A model generated the notes under the pieces. That model was not told the DNA's origin and made no database searches. It saw only the letters and a program-made list of their open reading frames with translations. A DNA stretch of 21,971 bases from Stephanodiscus triporus (lineage: Eukaryota; Bacillariophyta; Thalassiosirophyceae; Thalassiosirales; Thalassiosiraceae): positions 1 to 21,971 of the forward strand of contig JALLAZ010000133.1 in assembly GCA_036939755.1 (NCBI GenBank), given 5' to 3'. How positions within the stretch are numbered: position 1 is the first letter of the stretch; the number at the start of each line of letters is the position of its first letter. Made by a program: the position numbers and the translations under genes. Positions 7,501 to 19,360 of this stretch are shown here, one piece after another.

Positions 7501-10500
7501 CACGCCAGTAAGTTTGGTCTTTTTCAACTCCTGACTGTTCTTCCCTTACAAACACTGACCCGATGTGCACCTGCTCATAATTCAAGTGGCTCTGAAGACC
7601 GCACTCCGGTCCTACGCAGCCGCGCGTGGCCTCATCACTCCCGAGTTAGAGCCTCTCGTGGCGCAGGAGCTTCGTCTCATTCGGGAATCCATCACCGAGG
7701 CATTTGATGTGTCTCCAGGGAGGTCCAAGTCAACTATTAGACGTCGAGTACGCTGGGATTCGAAGGATGTCGGCTCATGTAAGTTTTTATTGACTCTTTA
7801 ACTTTCATTTTGTTATCTGATTCTAGATAACATCAACCGTTACTCTCTCTTGCAGGGGTAGCTGTTCTAAATGAGCATGTGTCTCGATTTGAAGAGAGGG
7901 TGGAGATCTTGTTGCGCGCCTGTTATAATATCGACATTGCTATTGAAGCTCTTAAACACGTTGAGTACGAACGGCAACAGTTTTGCAATGCCGTTGAAAA
8001 TGTGCAGAAAGTGGTGGACGAGTTGAGCATGGCAGGATATTCTGATCTAGCCACCTGGGTTAGTAAAGTGAATAAAAATGTGGGAGACGTATTGGGCATT
8101 CGTTTGGAAGAAGCCCTACTTGCCTGGAGCGAGGCGTTTCGACCATCCCACACTAACACTGAAAAGAATTCTCAAAACAAGAGTAACAAGAAGCCTGTGC
8201 GAATACCTAAAATTGGAGTTGAAATCCTCTTGAGGAATCAGGAAATTTCAGCCTTCCCCGCAGTCCCTTCTACTCGATCGATCTTCCTGAATGAACTGCA
8301 TGATTACATGGGAATAGTATGCACGTTGCCCTGCCTCAACAGTGGGAGATTCGAAGTATTTGAAAGCAAAAAAAGTGGCGTGAACGCAGCAGACTCATTT
8401 TATTACCTGTCCAACTCCGTGTCACCAGAAGCCCTCTCCAATGCTTATTTTGCAGTTGAATGTCATATTCAAAGCCTCTCTCGATTTGTTGACCAGTGGC
8501 TTGCCTATCAGACGTTGTGGGATTCACAGGTTTCGGATGTGGCTGCGGCGGTTGGGAGCGATCTGACTAAATGGCACGAACTTGTTGTTGAAGCTTCTGC
8601 TAGCAGAATTGCCCTTGACTCTACAGCCACAGTCGCTGAATTTGGTCCCATCATTGTTAAGTACAACAAGGTACAATCGCAAGTGAACCTGAAGTATGAC
8701 TCATGGCAAAAAGAGCTCCAAACATATTTTGCATCCATTCTTGCGGAGCGCATTAACGAAAGCTATGAAAAAGTATCCACCACAAAGACTCGTTTGGAGG
8801 GCATTTCACTCGAAGGGTCTTCTGCTGCAACCAGTGACATCGTTCTTGGTGTTACTTTCTTGCAGGAGGCGAATCAGCAACTTTCATCCTGGCATAAGAA
8901 GGTGCATGAGCTAGTGGATTCAGAAAAGTTATTGAAAAGACAGCGCCATGCTTTCCGAGGCGACTGGGTTGAAGCGAGCCTTGTGGGCGGACAGTTGCAA
9001 CAAGTGGAACAGCTCTTGGCCAAGAGGAACAGAACCATGCATGAGCAGGTTCCTCTATTGCAGTCGCGAATCATCGCCGAGGATAAGGCGATATCTCAGA
9101 GAGTTTCTGACTTGGTCAATGATTGGGAGCAGGATAAGCCGCTAATGGGCAACGTCACGCCCGACCAGGCCATTGAGACTTTGACCAAGTTCGAATTCAA
9201 CATGAAGAAGGCGCAACTCGACCAACAATTGGCTAAGAAGGCGAAGGATGCTTTGGGGTTGGACGCAGGACCAAGCAGTGCTGAAATCACGAGTTGCCTT
9301 GACGAATTGTTCGACCTCAAGGAAGTCTGGGAAGCTGTGAGCAAACCGTTCAGCGCACTCGTAGATGTTAAAGACACTCTCTGGGCAAACGCAGTTATGC
9401 GTAAGGTCCGGAAGACATTGGACGACTTGCTGATAGATCTACGCTCCCTCCCCAACAGGATTCGTCAGTATGATGCGTGCACTGCACTGTATGACAAGAT
9501 CAAATCCTTACTTGCTGGCCACTCAACTCTAAATGATATGAAAACCGATGCCCTCAAGGACCGACACTGGAAGACCATTCTTCAAAGATTGAATGTCCAT
9601 GTGTCATTTTCAGAGCTCACGGTGGGTATGCTTTGGGATAACGGCCTTCTTGAGAGGAAAAAGGAGATGGCCGAGATACTCCAAGTTGCTCAGGGAGAGA
9701 TGGCGATTGAGAATTTCTTGACGGAAGTACGCGATCGCTGGATGAAACAAGAGCTCGACCTCGTGTTGTATCAGAATAGAGTTCGGCTGATTCGTGGATG
9801 GGATGATCTTTTCACTGCATTAGACGACCACACCGGAGGACTTGTACTAATGCGAAGCTCACCATACTACCGGGCCGTTAGAGAGTTCCAGGAAGATGGC
9901 AATCTCTGGGAAGACCGCCTTACAAAACTGAGGGCGGCGTTCGACGCATGGATTGATGTGCAGAGGCGTTGGGTCTATCTTGAAGGAATTTTCCTTGGTA
10001 GCGCAGACATAAAGGCTCAATTGACAGCCGAATGGTCGCGGTTTAAGAGCGTCGACGGCGAATTCATCACACTGATGCGTCGGATATCAACTCGCCCCTA
10101 TGCCATGGAAGCTTTGAACATCGAAAATTTGCAGCGCACGCTTGAGAGGCTGTCCAATCTGATGACCATAATCCAAAAAGCTCTAGGTGCATACCTGGAA
10201 AAGCAGAGAAACGACTTTTCTCGGTTCTACTTCCTAGGAGATGATGATTTGCTTGAAATAATCGGAAATGCTTCTGAACCGGGCAAGGTGCTGCCACATC
10301 TTGGTAAAATGTTTGCAAGCATTGCAACGTGCAACTCCGTTCCGTGTGAAGAAGAGGGTGTGCTCACTAAATTTGATGCCATGATATCCAAGGATGGCGA
10401 AAAAGTGACTTTCGATAAACCCATCACAGTCTCCAACAAGATGAATGTAAAAGATTGGCTAAAAGAGCTTGAAAACAGCATGCACACAACCCTCGCAAAA

Positions 10501-13500
10501 CTCCTAGACGAGGCTGTCACTGCGGTGCAATCGGCACAGGCCTCGACTGCTAGTCCCGAGGGTAAGACCGAATTTGTCAATTGGGCAAGCAAATTTCCAG
10601 CGCAGGTCATGATTCTGGCTAGCTTAGTTGATTGGAGTATGGCAATGGATGCTGCTCTTCGTAAAGAAGACAGCAAGCGAGAATTGGAATATGTTCTTGG
10701 TGCAATCAATGGAAAGCTTGAGATAATGGCCGAAACAGTGTTACTCGATTTGCCTTCAGAGTCCAGAAAGAAATTCGAGCAATTAATTACAGAACTTGTA
10801 CACCAGTGTGATGTCACGCGATCAATGATTGATGGTGGGGTGTCGGACGTAAACGACTTTCGCTGGTTGTACCACCTCAGGTATGACTTCAACCCACATG
10901 CAGAAAATCTCATGGAAAAGCTACGCATTAGCCTGTCCAATGCTTCCTTTTACTATGGATTTGAGTATCTTGGAATCGGAGAGAGGCTGGTTCAAACCCC
11001 TTTGACCGATCGGTGTTATCTGACCCTAACCCAGGCTCTGCATTTTCGCATGGGTGAGAATTCAATTCATAAATGTCTGACATTTATCCTTTTTTGAATG
11101 CATAGGTCCTCAAACAATTCGCTATGTTTATTTAGGTGGCAATCCATTCGGCCCGGCAGGCACGGGAAAAACCGAGAGTGTAAAAGCACTTGGTGCCCAA
11201 CTTGGTCGTTTTGTAGTTGTCATGAATTGTGAGTCACGCATCATGATGCTCTCTCACTGTGTCTGCTGTTTTACTCATTTTCTATCTTGTCCCATAAAAC
11301 TTAGGCGACGAATCCTTTGATTTTGGTGCAATGGGTAGGATTTTCTGCGGTCTGTGTCAGGTTGGCGCATGGGGATGTTTCGATGAGTTCAATCGACTCG
11401 AAGAGCGCATCCTTAGTGCAGTGAGCCAGCAAATTCTCACAATTCAGCAAGGTTTAATCGAACGTCAAAAACACATTGAGTTACTCGGGAAGTCGATTCG
11501 CTTATCTGAAAATGTGGGGATATTTGTGACTATGAATCCTGGCTATGCAGGGCGAAGCAACCTCCCGGACAACTTAAAGACTCTGTTCAGGTCTGTTGCC
11601 ATGGTTGTGCCTGATCGCAAGTTGATTACGCAGGTAATGCTGTACAGCCAGGGCATCGTGAGCGCCGAGAAATTGGCAGGTAGAGTTGTAGATATTTTCA
11701 TCATGAGCCAGAAACGAATGTCAAAGCAAAGCCATTACGACTTTGGCCTCCGAGCATTGAAAACGCTTCTCGTTTCTGCTGGAGGACTGAAGCGAAAAGC
11801 AATAAAGGAGGACGAGAAAATTGTAGGCGAAGAACTGACGAATTTGGAACAAAGAGTTCTTATCCAAGGTGCCTGCAACAATATCTTGCCAAAACTTGTT
11901 GCCGAGGATCTTGATGTATTCTCGTCCATTTTGGAGGAAGTCTTTCCGGGCTCGGAGGTTAGCAAAATGGAAGATGAAAATCTGAAGGTTATACTTGAGA
12001 AAATATGCAAGACTCGCAACTACACTCCTCACGCAAACTGGGTTCAAAAGATTCTCCAACTGAAAATGGTTCTTGAAATGCGTCATGGGGTAATGATCGT
12101 TGGGCCTAGTGGCGTCGGGAAGACATCTGCTCTTCGAACGCTCAATGCTATATACGAAATGTGTGATGGGACGAAAAATGAACTCTATACTATTGACCCC
12201 AAATCCATTTCTAAAGAAGCGTTGTTTGGAGTGCTTGATGGAACAACATTGGAGTGGAAAGACGGAATTTTCACATGCTTGCTTCGGACAATTATCGCCA
12301 ACCAACGTGGCGAAGCTGATCGGCGGCATTGGATTGTTTTTGATGGTGATGTTGATCCAGAATGGGCAGAGAATTTGAATAGGTGAGCCAAGTCTGAAAC
12401 GAAGCATATAATTTTGAATGAGGTTTTTGTCTCATATACATATTTTCCCAGTGTGCTTGATGACAACAAGCTGCTTACACTACCAAGTGGGGAGCGTCTA
12501 AGCATCCCAGACAATGTCCGCATAATTCTTGAGGTTGACAGCCTTGCACAGGCAACGCCGGCAACTGTCAGTCGTTGTGGTATGATTTGGTTTAGCTCTG
12601 ACACTATTTCATCGGAGATGTGCCTTGAGCACCTCATGGGAGAACTCCGAACAGAAAGTATAGCCGAGGATAGTAACCTCTCAGGTGACATGGTCACTTC
12701 TAGTCAGATTTCTTTCCTCGATGCAATCCAAGGACTTGTCATTTCTCAAGATTCCAGGTCGACATCTCTGGTAGCAGACGCATTAGAATTTTCCTTGTCT
12801 AAGTCACACATCATGGATGTTTCGAGAGAAGGATTGATCAAGAGTTTGAAATCACTCCTTGTAAAAGGCATTAGACTCGCAATAGAGTATGATGAAAATC
12901 ACCCAGATTTTCCTATGACAGGACAGCACATGGATAACTTTGCAAAGCGCTGGCTCCTACATTCTTTACTATGGTCTATGTCGGGTTCGGCATCATGGGA
13001 TGTTCGTAATGAACTTGGTGAATTGCTGCTGCGTTCAAGTGGCATGATGTTACCCTCTGATGACGACAGAGGATCTCTGGCTGATTATCGAGTGAGAGTA
13101 GAAAACGGGGAATTGGAGTTATGGAGCGACAGCGTGCCCCGGGTTGAAATCGAAAGGTAAGCTGCCCCCCTCCTTGCAATTAACACATTTTTGTTTTTGT
13201 CTCTCTAAGAGATCCATTGTGTCTCCCGTCTTCCGCTAGTCACAAGGTGACTGCAACTGATATAGTTGTCACTACTACAGACACAGTCCGCCATTCAGAA
13301 GTCCTCGGTGCTTGGCTTGAGAGCAGATCCCCTCTCATCCTATGTGGTCCACCTGGAAGTGGCAAGACAATGACGCTCACTAGCGTCTTACAGTCTGTAC
13401 AAGGGGTGGTCCTTGCCAGCCTAAACTTCTCTTCTCGGACGACGCCAGAGATTATATTGAAAACTTTCGCGCAGTATTGTACTTATGTGAGAAAAGGGAA

Positions 13501-16500
13501 AGACATTATACTTGAACCAGCGGAGACTCTCGGGACTAGCAGTTGGCTTGTTGTATTTTGTGATGAAATCAACCTTCCAGAAGAAGATTCTTATGGAACT
13601 CAACGTGTGATCATGTTCATGAGGCAGCTTGTTGAGCAAGGTGAGTGGATATTTTTCATTCCATCACGTAGATGTTGCATTCATGTCTACCATATCTCAT
13701 GCCAAATGGTTTGTCTTTTCGCCATGTTTCATAGGTGGCTTCTGGAGAGAGGATAATGTTTGGGTGAAAACTAGCCGGATCCAGTTCGTGGGTGCCTGCA
13801 ACCCGTAAGTACTCAGTCAATTTTTCGGCGAAAGCAATCCTTGGACTCGGCTCAAAACCCCTACTTTATTTTTGCTCATACAGACCAACGGATGCCGGTC
13901 GAGTAAAGATGTCTTCTCGGTTCCTTCGTCACGCATCATTGCTTCTTGTTGATTTTCCCGATGTGGGATCCTTAACACAGAGTGAGAAATAATTATGATT
14001 TGTCACCTTTTTACGATAAAAATTATTCTCACTGAATCTCTCATTGTCAAATAATACGACCTCACACAACGAACTTAAGTTTATCGCACTTTCAATGGTG
14101 GCATAATGAAGTTGTTTCCTCATTTGAAGGGTGAAACAGATGTCATTACGGAGGCAATGATAGAGCTGTTCACGGCATGCCAGAAAAAGTTCACTCCTGA
14201 AATGCAGCCGCAATACTTTTATTCCCCGCGTGAACTCAGCCGATGGGTTCGTGGAATATATGAGGCAGTAGTGCATATGGACCAAGGGCTCACCCGCGAA
14301 GAACTCGTTCGAATCTGGGCGCACGAAGCCCTCCGTTTGTTTTCTGACCGTCTAGTGGGAGAAGATGAAGTTGAATGGTGCTCGAATACAATTGACGACG
14401 TCGCGAAGCGGTTGTTTCATGCAATCGACCACGACGATGTCCTTCGTCGCCCTCTATTCTACAGCTCGTGGTTGACCAAAGATACAAGACGTGTTGATCG
14501 AGATGACCTGAAAACTTTCCTCGGTGCTAGGCTGAAGGTCTTCTACGAGGAAGAGCTTGACGTCCCATTAGTTGTATTCGATCAGGTCTTGGACCATGTA
14601 CTGCGAATCGATCGCGTTCTTAGGCAGCCCATGGGACATCTATTGCTTGTTGGTGATAGTGGAGCGGGCAAAACTGTCCTGTCAAAGTTTGTCTCGTGGA
14701 TGAACGGGCTGCAAATCTTTCAGATCAAGGCCCACTCTCGGTATGGGATTGATGACTTTAATCAGGATTTGCGTGGGGTTATGCGTCGCGTTGGCGTCGA
14801 CGGGGAAAGGATTTGTTTCATTTTTGATGAAGGTAACGTTTTGGGCAGCGGTTTTTTGGAGGCGATGAATGCATTGCTAGCATCTGGCGAAGTCCCTGGT
14901 CTTTTTGATGGCGATGAATACACTGCGCTGATGGGGGCCTGCAGAGAAAGTGCTGCTCGTGACGGTGTGATCATTGACAGTGAAGAGGAATTATGGCGTC
15001 GCTTTACAGGAATCGTCCAGCGCAACCTTCATGTTGTGTTCACCATGAATCCCAGTGGAGGGGATTGGAAAAATCGATCAACCACAAGTCCCGCTCTCTT
15101 CAATAGGTGTGTTGTAGATTGGTTTGGCTCGTGGAGCGCTAAGGCCATGGCTGAGGTTGGGAAGGAATTCACAATAAGGTTGGACATGGGGGATGCCGAA
15201 AGTGTTGGAGGGAGTTGGGGCATCGGGGCGGGAGAAGATCTCATGGTGCGAGTTGAAGAGGCGTTTGGGGGACTCGCCAAGGGAGGGTTCCACCAAGCTG
15301 TTGTTGCAGCACTTGTTCAGTTGCACACCATTACAAAGAGTGTTTCAGATGACGAAGCGGCATTGGGTTCATCAAGCACGGGTCGTACGTTTTTGTCCCC
15401 CAGAGACTATTTAGCATTGATTCACAACTTTGTGACATGCGTGAATAATCAAAGAGAAAAAATTGAAGACGAACAACTGCATGTAAATGCCGGCCTTTCG
15501 AAGCTTCGACAGACTCAAGATAATGTTGCAGAGCTGAAAACAGGATTGGCGGCCAAGACAGTAGAGCTCCGAGAGAAGGAGACACTTGCCAACAGCAAAT
15601 TGCAGCAGGTGAGCCCCCCATAGTCAACATTATTTATTGTATTTGTCTCTCTAGCTGAACCGTTGTTTCTCCTGCTCACCCTTTCAATTGTTTCAGATGG
15701 TCGCTGATCAGAATGAAGCTCAAAAAAGGAAAGAGGAAGCTGAAAAGATGAGTGTCGACGTTGAACGTCAACAAGTTGCCATTGCAGAAAGGAAACAGAA
15801 AGCCCAGAGTGAACTCGATGAAGCCGAACCCGCATTGAATAGTGCAAAGAACAGTGTAAAGGACATCAAAAAGAAGGACCTGGATGAGATCAGGAATCTT
15901 GGACGTCCTCCTGTTAATGTCGTTCTAACCCTAGAATGTGTGGCAATCATGCTTGGTGAGACGAGCGTTGATTGGGCTGATGTGAGGAAGCTTCTTGCCA
16001 AATCTGAATTCATTCCCAGCATTTTGTCATTCGACGGTAAGCATGTCAATTTTTGTGATCCCCCCCCGCGCTTTCCACTTCACTAACCAACTCCTGGCTT
16101 TGTTTTGCAGTTGACAAGCTGACATCAAGGCAAATCAAAATAGTGAAAGACAAATATCTCGATGGAAATCCTGATCTGTCAGTTGAGAAAGTGATGAGGA
16201 GCAGCAAAGCATGCGGTCCACTCTACCAGGTCAGTGTTAGTGTTGAACAAGCCAAACTCTAAGGCGGCCAATGGAATAAAAATGTTATGTGTGAAGTTTT
16301 ACTCACATTACAAATCCAAATTCTCCCGTTCTCGTTCTAATTCTTTTCTTTCTTTTCATTCTGCTTCAAAAAAAAAGTGGGCAGAGTCTCAAATCAAGTA
16401 CTCATCAATCTACAATAGCATACAGCCATTACGCGAAGAGGTTGAGCAATTGGAGAAAGAAGCTGCAGTGGCCAACGAGCAAAAGGAAAAGCTCGAGTCT

Positions 16501-19215
16501 GAAGTCGCACAATTGGAATCATCAATTGCTAACTACAAAGCAGAGTATGCAACACTCATCAGAGATGTGGAGGCTCTCAAGAGAGAAATGGAAATTGTAA
16601 CAACGAAAGTATCCCGTGCAGAAAGTCTGATGAGGAGTCTCAGCCAAGAGAGTTCACGCTGGTCCAAGAGTAGTGAAGGGTTCCAAGCCATCCTAAGAAA
16701 TCTAGTCGGTGATGGATTGCAAATGGCAGCATTCCTCACATACTCAGGATTTTTTACATTTAGTACAAGGCGCTTACTGCTTCGGCAATGGCGCAACACC
16801 CTTCATCTTCTTGGCATTGAATTTCGGGACAACTTGAGTATGGTCGAATCTCTTAGCAAAGCTTCAGATAGGCTGACATGGCAATCACAGGGCCTTCCTT
16901 CTGACTCTCTCAGTCTGGAGAATGGAGTCATTTTAGATTGCTGTGTTCGTTTTCCGCTCATTATTGACCCATCTGGACATGCCATTGATGTAAGAATTGT
17001 ATTGACAATACTTCTTCTCGGATTCTGCGCACTATTTTCGATTCATATTGCAATTATTGTTTATCTTTGATTTCATGGTACAGTTTGTCATGAACAGGTA
17101 TCGAGATGAAAAGATTCAAAGGACTTCTTTCCTTGACAAAGCATTCATGAAGACCCTTGCTGGAGCAGTACGATTCGGAACAACTCTTTTGGTGGAAAAT
17201 GTAGAGAAACTAGATCCCGTGCTTAATCCTATTTTGAACAAAGAAATACAGAGAACAGGTGGAAGATGTTTGGTTAGGATTGGAACGGAAGAAGTCGATT
17301 ACAGTCCCAAATTCAAAATAATCCTCACCACGAAGAATCCCGCGGTAAAATTGACCCCAGATATTTGTTCTCGTGTAACGCTGGTCAATTTCACGTAAGT
17401 TCATTTGGATTTTGAGAATGGGTTATCCAACACGATTTTGGTTTCTTACCATTACATTTGAACGCCAAATACACAGAATCACTCCCGCTGGTCTGCAGAG
17501 TCAAAGTCTAAGCCGAATTTTAGAGTGTGAGAAACCAGAAATTGAGAAGCAGCGGAATGACATCTTGAAGCTGCAAGGTGAACAAAATGTCAAATTGCGA
17601 AGTCTCGAGGAGAAGATGCTTAGGGAAATTAGTGCCGTCGAGGGTAGTATTCTTGATGACGATCGTGTCGTCGAGGGCATGGAGCGTCTGATGAAAGAGG
17701 GTGCCCAAGTGGAGGAGCAAATTGCTAACAGCGCCAAGGTCATGTCAGAAGTTCAGGGGGCAATCGTAAGTACCATATACGTGGATGTCATGTATCGAAC
17801 TGTGATTCGCCTTCTGACTTGATATATTTTTGGATGCTCTACAGGCTGTATTTGAGCCCTTTTCTTTAGTTTGCAAGGAACTTTTCATTCTGTTCTCCGC
17901 CATGAAGGAGATTGATTTCCTTTATGAGTTCACTGCACAGTCATTTACGAGTATGCTGCTGTGTGTGCTCAACAGCAACACCGACAAAAAATTCAGTGAA
18001 GGGCAAGAACGCCTATCATTTTTGAAGAAACAGTTGTATAATGAGGTTGCTTCAAGAGTTGGCCGAGGGTTGAGGGCCGAGGATAAAATGGTGTTTGCCC
18101 TCCATCTTGCCAAGATCGCGACAGGAAACGACATGATCGGCGAAAATGTTGCGGAATTATCTACTGATGACATAACGTGTATGATAGATGGAGCTTTTGG
18201 ACTCAACTTTCCCTGGCAAGGAAAGGGGTTGAACGACCTAAGAGATGTGACATTCAAAGATATTAACTCAATGGTGCCGTTACTTCTATGCAGTGCACCT
18301 GGTCATGACGTCAGTGGGAGGGTGGAGGCGATGGCAAGATCCGAATCCAAAGAATTGCTCTCTGTTGCCATGGGTAGCTCTGAGGGATATAGGACAGCTG
18401 AAAACTTCATTGCCACTGCATCGAAGAGGGGAATTTGGGTCATGCTCAAGAATGTCCACCTCTGCACTGAATGGCTTGAAGACACATTGGTCAAAATTCT
18501 TCAATCAATGAACGCAGGAACACATCGTGATTTTCGCTTGTTCATAACTAGTGAAATCAGTCCCAAGCTTCCTACTTCTCTCCTCCAGATCAGTGATGTA
18601 ATTGTGGCCGAATCCCCCACTGGCATCAAGGCAGCTCTATCTCGATTTTTCTCAAGTATATCAAGTGAGAGATTCCGCAATAGTGTTCAAAATCGACTCT
18701 ACCTGATACTTGCTTGGGTCCATTCCGTCATCCAAGAGCGCCTCCGTTTTATGCCTAACGGTTGGAGTGATAGGTATGAGTTCACTGAGGCAGACGCCAC
18801 GCATGCCCTTGATGTCATTGATTCATTAGTGGATGATGCATGTGGAAGAAGGCAAAATTTGGATCCGGAAAAGCTTCCTTGGGGGGCAATTAGATCGACG
18901 CTATGCAAGGGCGTATTCGGTGGCAGAATTACAAACGATTCAGACCAAGCCATTCTTGACGATCTTGTGAACAAGTCATTCGTTCCAAAAGCATTCAACG
19001 TTGACTTCATGCTAGCAGATGTTAAAGGTGCACCTGTGCTACCTGAAGGAAGCTCAAAGGAAGAACTGTTTGCATGGATTGATTCTCTACCCTCTCACAA
19101 CCCTCCCACATGGATAGGCCTAGATGAAACGGCGGAAATTGCGAGGGATAAAATGGTGGCCAAGTCTGTTGTGCAGAAATATGGAATTGTGAGCAGCGCT
19201 CTATCTGATGAGTGA
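4594..19215 (+). CDS. DYNC1H1: Cytoplasmic dynein-1 heavy chain, 17 exons (4409 aa)
   Basis: This is the minus-end microtubule motor subunit. Exons: join(4594..6777, 6898..7507, 7587..7778, 7856..11053, 11136..11228, 11305..12382, 12452..13156, 13210..13640, 13735..13804, 13884..13981, 14080..15608, 15697..16036, 16111..16229, 16378..16989, 17084..17394, 17477..17765, 17845..19215). All 16 introns are GT-AG, 53-148 bases, with agreeing phases. P-loops lie at residues 2067-2074 (AAA1), 2359-2366 (AAA2), 2733-2740 (AAA3) and 3078-3085 (AAA4). Walker B motifs, the stalk, the microtubule-binding domain, AAA5 and AAA6 are all present. [20 protein letters not shown] and [19 protein letters not shown] favour dynein-1 over dynein-2 or axonemal types. 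Animal dynein-1 has about 4650 residues; the shortfall is the C-terminal domain, partly offset by tail insertions. The start has a GACCATGG context; a second ATG at 4681 would omit the Arg run. Confidence 0.93.
4609..5406 (+). other. Low-complexity insertions in the dynein N-terminal tail
   Basis: Within exon 1 the predicted protein has a Lys/Arg run (4612-4650), an acidic DEDD stretch (4822-4860), poly-Thr then poly-Gln (4956-5021), long Asp/Glu/Gly runs (5137-5240) and a second acidic run (5338-5376). Between them lie ordinary segments that may align with the dynein tail. The runs are encoded by GAG, GAC, ACT and CAG repeats. They could be surface loops, or part could be intron or misread leader, but no splice signals remove them. 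Confidence 0.6.
4956..5021 (+). repeat. ACT/ACG then CAG trinucleotide repeat (poly-Thr/poly-Gln)
   Basis: The DNA is a run of ACT and ACG units followed by seven CAG units, a CGG and two more CAG. In the dynein frame it reads twelve Thr, seven Gln, one Arg and two Gln. Such runs are often length-polymorphic. Confidence 0.85.
9361..11053 (+). other. Dynein linker region (C-terminal part of exon 4)
   Basis: This part of the heavy chain matches the linker that swings to produce the power stroke. Recognisable blocks include [21 protein letters not shown]-equivalent [24 protein letters not shown] with [35 protein letters not shown] and FGFEYLGI-type sequence (here [20 protein letters not shown]). 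Their order is that of the dynein-1 linker running into AAA1. No key block is missing. Confidence 0.85.
11136..11830 (+). other. Dynein AAA1 module (main ATPase site)
   Basis: Exon 5 opens with [15 protein letters not shown] (Walker A; Lys2073, Thr2074). Exon 6 supplies the [15 protein letters not shown] block with Asp2119-Glu2120 of Walker B, then [15 protein letters not shown] as sensor I and [12 protein letters not shown]. All catalytic residues expected of an active AAA1 are present. The Walker A exon is only 93 bases long. Confidence 0.9.
11831..12760 (+). other. Dynein AAA2 module
   Basis: Walker A is GPSGVGKT (residues 2359-2366). The following [13 protein letters not shown] and [19 protein letters not shown] blocks match dynein-1 AAA2, whose Walker B has DGD rather than DE, as is usual for this nucleotide-binding but non-hydrolysing site. 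The 69-base intron at 12383-12451 splits the Ser codon of NSVLDD. Confidence 0.87.
12761..14079 (+). other. Dynein AAA3 module
   Basis: Walker A is GPPGSGKT (2733-2740), Walker B is [11 protein letters not shown], and sensor I is FVGACNPPTDAGR, assembled across the introns at 13641-13734 and 13805-13883. Both catalytic motifs are intact, so AAA3 regulatory ATPase activity is expected. Four introns fall inside this region, giving exons as short as 70 bases. Confidence 0.88.
14080..15440 (+). other. Dynein AAA4 module
   Basis: The region starts with [16 protein letters not shown] (family norm IYGTFNRAM). Walker A is GDSGAGKT (3078-3085), Walker B is [10 protein letters not shown] with the usual [16 protein letters not shown] block, and sensor I is [10 protein letters not shown] followed by [14 protein letters not shown]. 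The site looks competent. Animal dynein-1 has DES where this protein has DEG. Confidence 0.88.
15441..16640 (+). other. Dynein stalk coiled coil and microtubule-binding domain
   Basis: Coiled coil 1 spans the end of exon 11 and exon 12 ([18 protein letters not shown] onward, residue about 3342). The microtubule-binding domain runs from [17 protein letters not shown] through RNLGRPP, the DWADVRKLL and FIPSILSFD helices, to [13 protein letters not shown] (about 3430-3545). Coiled coil 2 begins [12 protein letters not shown] in exon 14. The CC1 to MTBD to CC2 order and lengths match dynein-1, including the Pro-Pro hinge. The acceptor of exon 14 is unusual, with nine A directly before the AG. Confidence 0.88.
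16641..19215 (+). other. Dynein AAA5 and AAA6 modules and abrupt C-terminus
   Basis: AAA5 includes [36 protein letters not shown] and [13 protein letters not shown], with a degenerate nucleotide site as usual. AAA6 includes ILKLQGE, the [20 protein letters not shown] helix, [13 protein letters not shown] and [13 protein letters not shown], then FNVDFML and [16 protein letters not shown]. The protein ends only 33 residues after TWIGL, where other dynein-1 chains continue for roughly 400 residues as the C-terminal domain. Confidence 0.85.
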
Positions 19216-19244
19216 TAAGTGTGGGATAGTAGAAGGCCCAATCA

Positions 19245-19250
19245 AATAAA
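19245..19250 (+). terminator. Poly(A) signal candidate for dynein
   Basis: An AATAAA lies 30 bases after the dynein stop; a second copy is at 19309-19314. Their position supports the TGA at 19213-19215 as the genuine end of the message. Confidence 0.45.
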
Positions 19251-19360
19251 GCGACAGCATCATCGGATGGAGATAACGCCGGTTTAAGGGGTCTTTAAAC
19301 GATATGTTAAATAAAAAGACCAATATCACAATTTACATTTATGACTACATACAGAGCGAA

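Noticed and set aside
10227..10940. Minus-strand 237-codon frame over the dynein linker
   Set aside because: It is Ser-rich and antisense to well-conserved linker blocks, with no independent support.
11721..12407. Minus-strand 228-codon frame over AAA2
   Set aside because: It is antisense to conserved AAA2 sequence and starts in an intron.
19189..19215. GTGAGC donor near the dynein stop that could extend the protein
   Set aside because: No downstream plus-strand sequence before COQ3 encodes dynein C-terminal-domain blocks, and poly(A) signals follow the stop. It stays as a test point in the first finding.
4594..19215. Dynein-2 (intraflagellar) or axonemal heavy chain
   Set aside because: The AAA1 block ([20 protein letters not shown]), the AAA2 block and the stalk domain match the dynein-1 pattern.
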